56,457 nt of DNA from an uncultured bacterium. GTDB taxonomy: Bacteria > Patescibacteriota > Microgenomatia > UBA1400 > UBA12108. This document shows positions 1 to 9,732 of the stretch, in pieces (positions within the stretch are counted from its first letter, which is position 1; each line of letters opens with the position of its first letter). The stretch covers positions 1 to 56,457 of the forward strand of contig CAJAUT010000027.1 of assembly GCA_903945195.1 (NCBI GenBank), in the 5' to 3' direction. The notes under the pieces were generated by a model, which was given only the letters and a program-made list of their open reading frames with translations, was not told the DNA's origin and searched no databases. The translations under genes were made by a program, and so were the position numbers.

Positions 1-497
1 GTCAATCTCCACTTCTGAAACAGCCATTCCATAGGCGTAATAGAAGAAAGGGTTTCCCTGGCCCGTTTCCCGGTCAAAGAAGATTCTTGTCCTTCAGATA
101 CAAGTATAATTTTTTTGCAATTTTTTGAATTATATATTTGTTCTACGTTTTTATATTTATTAACCGCATTAACTGGCTCATATTCAAAGACTGGAGATAA
201 GGGGTGATCAACTGGCTCAATAATATATGGTTTGTAATCTGTAATTTGAGGGCCTGTGACCCAATGGTAGATTCTTGCCATTGACCTATTACAATATTTT
301 ATTGGTGAAAACTGATACATTGATTCAAAAAACGGATGGATATAGAGAGACTCAAATCTATACGGGTAAAAAATTCTGTGTTCATCGTTGTATAATAATC
401 TATATATTTTCTCTATATACAACAGAATTATATTTAACTTTAGAAATTTGTTAAATTTCATGATTATTTCGGAATTTCTCAATATATTGATTGACAT
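1..497 (-). CDS. Partial glycosyltransferase-like protein, N-terminal part; continues beyond the window start
   Basis: Manual reverse translation is open from ATG at 497 (or MKFNKF at 461) to position 1; contains YIIEPVDHPLSP, similar to GT1/GT4 N-terminal regions. Not in the ORF track. Confidence 0.5.
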   Translation of the reverse strand, partial: MSINILRNSEIIMKFNKFLKLNIILLYIEKIYRLLYNDEHRIFYPYRFESLYIHPFFESMYQFSPIKYCNRSMARIYHWVTGPQITDYKPYIIEPVDHPLSPVFEYEPVNAVNKYKNVEQIYNSKNCKKIILVSEGQESSLTGKRARETLSSITPMEWLFQKWRL

Positions 498-502
498 AAA
501 GC

Positions 503-1264
503 CTACTTTCCTAGATCTGATTGATTAAATATTTCTTGCATCATGTTAACTAAAGTAGCTATTATACTTTCAAAGAAATTTGTATTTTTTTTCTGAACCC
601 TCAGTCTCTCCACTTTATTTAATGTTTTGTTTATTGTTGCTGATGATTGAGAGTGTTGATGAACTCGATAATTTGATATTAAAACTGGTAAATACCCCCA
701 TAAAGTGACTTTGCATATTTTTAACCAAAAGTCATAATCCATGCAAGTCTTGAGTGAAGTGTCGAAATTTCCGAACTTTTCAAAAACTGCTTTCTTCACA
801 AAAGTTGCCTGGTGTGGAATGAAGTTAAAGAATTTGAGGAGTGTAGGACTGGCCATCTGAAATATTTTGTACTTTGGGAATATGCCAATTTTTTTATCAT
901 CTGCGTCTACAACCTGAATCTGACCATATCCCCAGTCAAGTTCTTTGTGAGTCTTTAGGTAATCTGCGACACGTGAGAGAACCTGCGGGTCGTGGAATGC
1001 ATCGTCGCTATGGAGGAAGTATAGATACTGCCCACTCGCATGCTTAATACCTTCGTTCATGGCATCTGAGATCCCATTTGGATTGACTTGAAATACTTGT
1101 GAGCTACTTGGGACAAGTGCCAATGTTTTGTCGGCAGAGAGACCATCTATTACGATGTGTTCAAAATCTTGAAAGTCTTGGGACTTGATAGATGCTAGGC
1201 AAGTAGGTAGGTATTTCTCACTATTTCTAGTGCAAGTGATTACTGAGATAAATGGCGATTTCAT
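503..1264 (-). CDS. Glycosyltransferase family 2
   Basis: SVITCTRNSEKYLPTCLASIKSQ...HIVIDGLSADKT...HSDDAF GT-A motifs. Confidence 0.9.
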   Translation of the reverse strand: MKSPFISVITCTRNSEKYLPTCLASIKSQDFQDFEHIVIDGLSADKTLALVPSSSQVFQVNPNGISDAMNEGIKHASGQYLYFLHSDDAFHDPQVLSRVADYLKTHKELDWGYGQIQVVDADDKKIGIFPKYKIFQMASPTLLKFFNFIPHQATFVKKAVFEKFGNFDTSLKTCMDYDFWLKICKVTLWGYLPVLISNYRVHQHSQSSATINKTLNKVERLRVQKKNTNFFESIIATLVNMMQEIFNQSDLGK

Positions 1265-2564
1265 CTGGACCTCTTCATGCTAGCAAATGAATATAAGATG
1301 AGTGGCGTGAATATCATAGATACGCGCTGAAGAGAGCCAGGGATCTCCTGCCAATATGGCTGAGTCATGGCAAAGATAAGTGTGCCAGCACTTAAAAGAG
1401 CTAAGTTTGTAATAACGATAAACTCAGCGACCCAAAACTTATCTCTTTGTAAATACTTAAGCAAAATCATGAAGCCAAATAATGCAAAAGCAGGTGCGTA
1501 CGGTCTAGCTACCGTGGTTGCAAGATACTGGATCACATCCATAATTACTGACATGTTGGACAGCTTGGTAACAGTCGCGAGTCCGCCAGATACTTCGGAG
1601 AGTGATCCACTAGCTGATGCACCAGCAAGGCCGGCGACGAAAACCTTCCAGATTCTTTCAAAGGGGAAGAAAATGATGGAGTATGGCAAGATGAGCCAGG
1701 GTTTACGCTTATAGATACTCACTGCTACGACAATAAGTAAGTTGGTCATCCAGAAAGGTTCGGGGTGGCGGATCCACACAGAGATGCCTGTCAGAAGAGC
1801 TCCAAGGGCGAGATTGGAAAATTTATTAGTTCGCACCCATTCCACTATGAGGATAGTTCCCATAACTAGTGACACTGTGTAAGGAAGGTTCGTATAGGCG
1901 ATCTGAGAGTGCCAGAATATATGAGGAGCTAGTACCAGCATAAGTGATGATAGTAGAGAGATAGTGCGAGAAGAAACCCGACGAGCACTAAAGTAAAAAG
2001 CAGTGACAAAACTGATCAGGAGGCCTCCATAATAAGTCATCGGACTATGGAATCCGAGCAGGTAATACCACATGTGGACTAGTGAAGTGTGTGGAGGATA
2101 GCTATTGAAATATGACCCTTGGGCTCTTATTGCCTCTTGCATGCCTCCATACTGCGCAAAGAGTCTGGCCCGGAAGTCGTAGAGTGTGAGAGAATCCCAG
2201 TCAACTACTATCGCATAGAGGCTGTTTATGAAAATCGTTATAAGAAGAAGTGCGATAGTTATAAAGATGACAGTTTCTAGTCTAGTAAGGGCATAAAAAT
2301 TTATTTTATGTTGATTTGGATTGAGAGGCACTCTGAAAATAAATCTCAAGATAATCACTATAAATAGTAAGCTACTAAGCACTAGTGATGACTCAATTGT
2401 GGCAAATCGAAGACCTAGCAAATTGGCGATAAATAAAGCCAGTGTAAAAAGCGGCCAGCCTATGAGGTACCCGTAGGCTAAATTTTCGAGTAGTGATTTC
2501 TTTTGCCAGATAGCACTTGTGATGAGATAGCCAAACAATGGAACTATGAAAATACCCAAGATGT

Positions 2565-2586
<22 letters not shown>
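1261..2586 (-). CDS. Multi-pass membrane protein, GT-C glycosyltransferase-like
   Basis: Many hydrophobic segments; periplasmic-loop style DWDSLTLYDFRARLF; 4-nt overlap with the adjacent GT2 gene. Confidence 0.6.
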
Positions 2587-4329
<1,743 letters not shown>

Positions 4330-4356
4330 CTATTTATTGAGGGAATTGCAGGGAAT

Positions 4357-4396
4357 GTCGGTAAATGTCGGTAAATGTCGGTAAATGTCGGTAAAT
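4357..4396. repeat. Perfect 10-bp tandem repeat GTCGGTAAAT x4
   Basis: Read directly; lies between the Fic tail and fcl. Confidence 0.97.
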
Positions 4397-4503
4397 TACA
4401 ATTATTGAGGAAAAACATATCGCCTATTTCGATCGGCGCCTACTTTTTGCAAGATACCCAGAGTCACCATTCTGACTAGCTCTGCTTTAGTTTTTAGGCG
4501 ATA

Positions 4504-5220
4504 TCACGATATTTTGTCCAATTTTGCGTATATTTTTTCTCTGATCCATTCTTTTAATTCAACACAGTGATTATCTTTTGTGCAGGCGGTAATGGCAGCG
4601 TGATATCTCTGCCTCTGTATTTTATTGTTTCGTGGATACCCGCCCATCGCCATGGGCAAGTTGTGCGATAGCGCAATCTGATCGATAAGAAGCCTCCCTA
4701 TCCTTCCATTACCATCCTGGAATGGATGGATGGCTATAAAACGATAATGAATGATGGCCATCTCTTCAATTTGCTGATCAATGGTAAGTTCTTTCCTGTT
4801 AAGGAAATATCTTACATCGTCGGCTAGCTGCGCGACTTTTTCTCTGACTTGATTGTGTTTTGGAATCTGATATAGATCTTGATCTTCCCAATTGCCAAAC
4901 CACACATCTATCTCACGATATTTTCCTTTCTTTTTTAGTACATACTTGAAAAGTGTCTTGTGCCAAGTAATCCACTCGTTGATCCACTCAGATGCAGTTC
5001 TTTCTTGTAGCGACTTGCTATAAAGTCTATGACAATTGGCTAGTTCGTTCTCAATAGTTCTAAAAACTTCACGTAAACCCATTTCCTCCCTAGTAATGAT
5101 AATAGGATTTTCTTTGGAAATTGCTTTCGTATTCTTATTTACTCTGTAATCTGCCGTTTTTGAATATTCATCCCAGAGATTTTTGACTACATCTTCTTTG
5201 ATTAGAAAACCACTATCCAT
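4504..5220 (-). CDS. Fic-domain protein
   Basis: HPFQDGNGRIGR Fic core motif. Confidence 0.93.
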   Translation of the reverse strand: MDSGFLIKEDVVKNLWDEYSKTADYRVNKNTKAISKENPIIITREEMGLREVFRTIENELANCHRLYSKSLQERTASEWINEWITWHKTLFKYVLKKKGKYREIDVWFGNWEDQDLYQIPKHNQVREKVAQLADDVRYFLNRKELTIDQQIEEMAIIHYRFIAIHPFQDGNGRIGRLLIDQIALSHNLPMAMGGYPRNNKIQRQRYHAAITACTKDNHCVELKEWIREKIYAKLDKIS

Positions 5221-5222
5221 AT

Positions 5223-5804
5223 TTAGTTTGAATAATGCTCTGGATGCTCCAAAGCTGAGCTATCCATTACTATTTCATCAATCATGCCACTAACTAACTT
5301 TGATTGAATAAGTTGATTATCTATTGCCTCGTCCAGTAAAACACTACCATTGCTCATAGGCAAGGATAGAGCCAAATCTTCAGGTCCTATGTAGTACTTT
5401 TGGCCGTTAGAGTTGTTTATCCATGACGGCTCCATATGACTTATTGCAACCAATTTGCTCGTTGAGATGTTCTCTAATTGAGATAAAATCCTTTGGACCT
5501 GGTGACCAGTTTGTGTGTTAATGGAAGCTGTGCTCTTTAATGAGTATTTCTCTCTGTTATATAACAAGCCAATATTATCTGTGGTTATTTCGATGTCTTT
5601 GTCTGTGGATAGATCCATAAACCCATCCGCGACCGGTCCCAAAGGCATCCGAATGAATGCAATTTGCTGATTGTCTACAAATTTGGTCAAGATTAACGAT
5701 TTGTAAACAAAGTAGATAATTTTGGCAAAACGAACTTTTGTGACTGGTGTCACGCTGCACGCTAATATTTCTTTTGCTAGTATATTTAAGTAATTTTGCT
5801 TCAT
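5223..5804 (-). CDS. Panacea/DUF4065-like protein, putative antitoxin of the Fic gene
   Basis: KIIYFVYKSL...FIRMPLGPVADGF resembles Panacea domain proteins; stop is 2 nt from the Fic start. Confidence 0.65.
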   Translation of the reverse strand: MKQNYLNILAKEILACSVTPVTKVRFAKIIYFVYKSLILTKFVDNQQIAFIRMPLGPVADGFMDLSTDKDIEITTDNIGLLYNREKYSLKSTASINTQTGHQVQRILSQLENISTSKLVAISHMEPSWINNSNGQKYYIGPEDLALSLPMSNGSVLLDEAIDNQLIQSKLVSGMIDEIVMDSSALEHPEHYSN

Positions 5805-5863
5805 ATATTGATCCTATTTGACACTATTCTACACTTACTTCAATGTCTTAGCTAAAGTATAGA

Positions 5864-6655
5864 CTATTTCTTGAGGAGATTATAGATTGTACGAACTATA
5901 TCAGAGTGTATCTTGTGGAGTGAAATCTCCCATGGTTTTGCCCCGTTTTCTTTTAAGGTGATCAAACCTTCTGCCATAAGCTTGTCGCGACTAGTCTCGC
6001 TTTTACTGTCTGGCTGGGCGCGGAAACCTGAGAGGACTACCTTTAGATCGTGAGGTTTGTAGTATTTGGCTAGTCGCAGCCAGTAGTCGTAGTCCATCAC
6101 ATAGCGATACTTTACGTTGAATTCCCCTACTTTCTCCCAAGCATTGCGTGACCAAAAAGTAGAAGGTTGAGGCAGCATAGAGTCTGCAATGCGGAGTGTC
6201 GTGGGTGAGTACAGCGCCATGAGGAAGCGCTTGTAGCCTCTTACCAGCCAACCACCATGATGTGGCCTGCCCTGCTCGTCTATCACTATGCAGTCACCAG
6301 TGATCCAGTCGGCGGAAGTAGTAGCATAGTACTCTCCTACAGCTTTTAGAGTACCAGGCATATAGACATCGTCGGAGTTGAGATAGGCAAGTACTTCGCC
6401 CTTAGCTTTTCTTAAACCTTTGTTGATGGCATCTGTTTGACCAGCGTCTTTTTTGCTTTCCCATTTGATTTTGTCGCCGTAGCTTTTGAGGATCTCTACC
6501 GTACCGTCAGTCGAGCCACCATCCATGACAAAGTATTCGAAGTTTGGATAATCCTGGGATAGTACTGAGTCTATCGTGGCGCGGATAAACTGCGCTTGGT
6601 TGTAACTGGGGGTGACGATACTAATTAGTGGCAAGTTCTTCAAGTTCATAAAGTC
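5864..6655 (-). CDS. Glycosyltransferase family 2
   Basis: ISIVTPSYNQAQFIRATIDSVLSQDYPNFEYFVMDGGSTDGT; track start at 6661 is the repeat-derived TTG. Confidence 0.93.
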   Translation of the reverse strand, partial: DFMNLKNLPLISIVTPSYNQAQFIRATIDSVLSQDYPNFEYFVMDGGSTDGTVEILKSYGDKIKWESKKDAGQTDAINKGLRKAKGEVLAYLNSDDVYMPGTLKAVGEYYATTSADWITGDCIVIDEQGRPHHGGWLVRGYKRFLMALYSPTTLRIADSMLPQPSTFWSRNAWEKVGEFNVKYRYVMDYDYWLRLAKYYKPHDLKVVLSGFRAQPDSKSETSRDKLMAEGLITLKENGAKPWEISLHKIHSDIVRTIYNLLKK

Positions 6656-6668
6656 CGTCAAGTTTTTT
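6626..6668. repeat. 9-bp degenerate tandem array: GTTCTTCAA GTTCATAAA GTCCGTCAA plus partial flanks
   Basis: Read directly; contains the stop of the DUF2304 gene and the start of the GT2 gene. Confidence 0.85.
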
Positions 6669-6984
6669 GATCCATGGCGCGATCACGCACTATACGGTCC
6701 AATTTCGCGCGCAGTTTGTTGATCTGGATACGATTTTCGATCATTACTACGCCTACAAACATGAGTGAGACTATGACAATGATGTCTGTGAGGCGATCTA
6801 CTTTAAACAACCCTCTGACCAGATCTGCCGTGGATCTGAATGTTACGACAATTCCAAGTGCGATAAGAACTATAGACCAAACAATAGCCTCTACTTTTGG
6901 AAGTTCGTTCTTTTTGTAGTGAATGCGCACGACATAAAGCATGACCAAGATAAAAGTGACCGATAAAATTTGAATTCCAATCAT
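6658..6984 (-). CDS. DUF2304-like small membrane protein
   Basis: About 108 aa, 3 TM segments, charged C-terminal tail, adjacent to a GT2 gene as is usual for DUF2304. Confidence 0.7.
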   Translation of the reverse strand: MIGIQILSVTFILVMLYVVRIHYKKNELPKVEAIVWSIVLIALGIVVTFRSTADLVRGLFKVDRLTDIIVIVSLMFVGVVMIENRIQINKLRAKLDRIVRDRAMDQKT

Positions 6985-6988
6985 GTTA

Positions 6989-7024
6989 GTCCTTCAAGTC
7001 CATAAAGTTTATAAAGTTCATAAA
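6989..7024. repeat. 9-bp degenerate tandem array: GTCCTTCAA GTCCATAAA GTTTATAAA GTTCATAAA
   Basis: Read directly; contains the TGA stop of the four-helix-bundle gene. Confidence 0.9.
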
Positions 7025-7371
7025 GTACGGAGGCTAGTAATAAAGCCAGAAAGCAACTTACTAATCTCTATAGTCATATTGTAATACAGTTCATACTCTT
7101 TTTGATTAAAATACCCAAGTTTGTTACCTAATACAAGCATAGATCTGGTTTCTCCGCACGACCCTTTGGCAATATATAGAAAATTCATAAAATCTTTGTT
7201 TGAATGACGCTCAAATCCCTCAGCAATATTATTCATTATCGAGACAGATGCCCGTTGGATTTGATCTTTAAAACTATAGTCCTTACTTGACTTTAAAACC
7301 TTGTATATTCCAACCGTTAACTCACTTGCCTTCTTCCAAGATAGTATGTCTTCAAATCTTTCTATTTTCAT
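7018..7371 (-). CDS. Four-helix-bundle protein, S23/IVP (23S rRNA intervening sequence) family
   Basis: FEDILSWKKASELTVGIYK...FKDQIQRASVSIMNNIAEGFER. Confidence 0.92.
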   Translation of the reverse strand: MKIERFEDILSWKKASELTVGIYKVLKSSKDYSFKDQIQRASVSIMNNIAEGFERHSNKDFMNFLYIAKGSCGETRSMLVLGNKLGYFNQKEYELYYNMTIEISKLLSGFITSLRTL

Positions 7372-7377
7372 AGATTC

Positions 7378-7404
7378 ACTTGATGAACTTGACGAACTTT
7401 ATTA
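7378..7404. repeat. 9-bp array in inverted orientation: ACTTGATGA ACTTGACGA ACTTTATTA
   Basis: Read directly; the opposite-strand form of the 6989-7024 array. Confidence 0.85.
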
Positions 7405-7416
7405 ACTTTTAACTAA

Positions 7417-8079
7417 CTAGTTCCATAACCAATATGGCAATTTTAGCAGAATTTTGGCGGCATCGAGCAGATTAAAACCGTATTCTTTGTCATGATAGAC
7501 GGTAGAGATAGGAACCTCGGTATAAGATAGCTTGCCCTTGGCTATGCGGACCGCTATCTCTGTCTCTACTTCGTAGCCTGTACTATGCCATTTGAGAGTT
7601 CTATAGGCGGACTTGGTAAAAGCTTTAAAGCCTGAGGGAATATCGGCAATATAGCTACCAAAAAGAATATTGATCAGGATGGACATACCTTTGTTACCTA
7701 GCATGCGCATGAGAGGCATCTTGGCGTCCATTTGACGTACTCCCAGTACCACACCTGCGCCTTTTTTTAGCGCTTTTTCAAAAAGAGAAATATCTTCGAC
7801 TATGTGCTGGTCGTCCCCGTCCATGATGATGACAGCATCTGCCCCAAGCTTGGCAAAGGCATATTCACAACCAGTTTTTAATGCAGATCCTTTACCTAGA
7901 TTTACAAGGTGAGAGAGACAAATGACTCCCTTGGATTTGACCACGTCGCAGGTCTTGTCTAGCGAGCCATCGTCTACCACCACGACATCTTTTGTATATG
8001 TCAAAAGCTTGTCCAAAAATTTAGCTATGTAGCGGGATTCGTTGTATGCAGGGACTACCACAATAAGTTTCATGTTCAT
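7417..8079 (-). CDS. Glycosyltransferase family 2 (dolichol-phosphate mannosyltransferase-like)
   Basis: LIVVVPAYNESRYIAKFLDKL...VVDDGSLDKT...MDGDDQH. Confidence 0.92.
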   Translation of the reverse strand: MNMKLIVVVPAYNESRYIAKFLDKLLTYTKDVVVVDDGSLDKTCDVVKSKGVICLSHLVNLGKGSALKTGCEYAFAKLGADAVIIMDGDDQHIVEDISLFEKALKKGAGVVLGVRQMDAKMPLMRMLGNKGMSILINILFGSYIADIPSGFKAFTKSAYRTLKWHSTGYEVETEIAVRIAKGKLSYTEVPISTVYHDKEYGFNLLDAAKILLKLPYWLWN

Positions 8080-8108
8080 AAAGTTATCAAGTCCTTCAAG
8101 TTATTTTT
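8074..8108. repeat. 9-bp degenerate array with one 8-nt unit: GTTCATAAA GTTATCAA GTCCTTCAA GTTATTTTT
   Basis: Read directly; contains the stop of the 8101..9732 gene and the start of the GT2 gene. Confidence 0.85.
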
Positions 8109-9732
8109 GATTGGCTTTCATGTGGACAGTGGGGAAACCAAAGGTACGGAAGATAACCCGCCCATCGTCCCTAGCCAAGATATCTTGCTCACCATACTCA
8201 AAGAGAGGCTGGACGATAATGAGGGTATTTTGAGGTAGATCCATTTTCTCTATGGGGCCATTTGGTCTGATATCTCCAAAATAGTATTTACCTATTTTGA
8301 TCATTGGGACATCGTCAATTATGAGCTTGTTTTCTTTGGCTTGTTTATACACTCTTGGATCAATCTGGTTGTAGTAGGCATAGTACATAGACGTTTCACC
8401 ATATGACTGAGTGATGATGATTTGATCGTATTGATCTTCGTATTTTTTGGCAAACTGCAGAGCCTCGAACATGGTCGAGTCGTACCAGTAGCGGCCATAG
8501 CTCTGGTACTGATAGATATAGCGTAGAGTCCAGTTGGAAACAGAAATTGCATACAGCGTACAGCCAACGGCAAACAGTAAAAGGCGAGTTTTAGATATTT
8601 TGGACCACTTATAAAACTCTACGAGAGCGTAGGCTGCAAAAATCTGGGGGATAGGTAGCATGGCGAGACTACGCAATCCATATGCACGGCCAACGAGCGA
8701 AGTAGGTAAGGGGGCTAGAAGTAGCCAGGCGATAAGTAATAGCCATACCTTCTTGTTCTTTTTGAACATGAGGAGGATACCTATGATGATTAGTGGAGCA
8801 TCCACTAGGTAAAGCATGCCGTGATTTGCCATGCCGTAGCGTACGTTACTATCTCCACCTACAAACAAGAACTGACCAGAAAAATTGTCGAAATAGTAGG
8901 TCATAAAGTCTTGGAGGTTGTAGGTAAACTTGTTTTCTAGGACTTTGGACAGCATACTTTTGGGGTTGTCGAAGAAGTTGCGACCTCGCTCTACCCTAGG
9001 CACTATTGTCTTGTCTACAAAGATGTTGATGTTTTGGAATCTTACTTGGCCACCTGCAAAAAAAGCGAGATAAAGGGCTGGGATAGCCATGGCAAGTGTA
9101 AGTAGCCAATACTTGAAAAATGGTTTATACCACGACTTGATACTTTGCCCCTGCTCTTTCCAGACCCAAACTAGTAGGATGAGTGCTGGAGCAAAAAGCT
9201 TCGTGGTGTAGTAGGTGTAACAGGCTAGGGCTAGAAATAAGACTGAGCGAAAGTGTTTATCTTTAAGTAAATAATAAACACTAGCTAGGCCTAAAGTAAG
9301 CGCTAGATTGGCTTCGTAACCACCGCGAGAAATATGGATGTGCCAGGGAGTAAGGGCTAGTAGAAGTCCAGAAACGAGGGCTACCCCTTCTCCAAGCTTG
9401 AAAAGCAATACAAGACGATAGAGTAAATAGACTGCCAAGATGCCAGCAATGGCTGATGGTATACGGACGGAAGCTGAGGTGGCGCCAGTAAAGAGCTGAA
9501 CCAAGGTGACAGAGTAGATATAGACAGGATTCTTTTGATCACCCCAAGATGCAAATTGAAGTGGCATAAATTTGCCAAATTCGTCACGTCCTGTTTTGAC
9601 TATCGAATAGGCGTTGTATCCTATTGCGATCTCATCACCATATAGTGAGGGCATGTGGGTATTGAGAAAAGGCAAACGAAAAAGCGACGCGATGATCAAG
9701 ATAGCTATCAGATACCAATTTAATTTTTTCAT
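8101..9732 (-). CDS. GT-C / GT39 (ArnT-PMT-like) membrane glycosyltransferase
   Basis: DEIAIGYNAYSIVKTGRDEFG...SVRIPSAIAGILAVYLLYRL. Confidence 0.88.
   Translation of the reverse strand: MKKLNWYLIAILIIASLFRLPFLNTHMPSLYGDEIAIGYNAYSIVKTGRDEFGKFMPLQFASWGDQKNPVYIYSVTLVQLFTGATSASVRIPSAIAGILAVYLLYRLVLLFKLGEGVALVSGLLLALTPWHIHISRGGYEANLALTLGLASVYYLLKDKHFRSVLFLALACYTYYTTKLFAPALILLVWVWKEQGQSIKSWYKPFFKYWLLTLAMAIPALYLAFFAGGQVRFQNINIFVDKTIVPRVERGRNFFDNPKSMLSKVLENKFTYNLQDFMTYYFDNFSGQFLFVGGDSNVRYGMANHGMLYLVDAPLIIIGILLMFKKNKKVWLLLIAWLLLAPLPTSLVGRAYGLRSLAMLPIPQIFAAYALVEFYKWSKISKTRLLLFAVGCTLYAISVSNWTLRYIYQYQSYGRYWYDSTMFEALQFAKKYEDQYDQIIITQSYGETSMYYAYYNQIDPRVYKQAKENKLIIDDVPMIKIGKYYFGDIRPNGPIEKMDLPQNTLIIVQPLFEYGEQDILARDDGRVIFRTFGFPTVHMKANQK

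Noticed and set aside
1367-1714. + strand ORF of 115 aa
   Set aside because: Antisense to a well-supported membrane-protein ORF; no recognisable domain. The same applies to other short overlapping ORFs in the track (e.g. 2503..2805, 21500..21901, 23712..24062, 28369..28665, 49938..50282).
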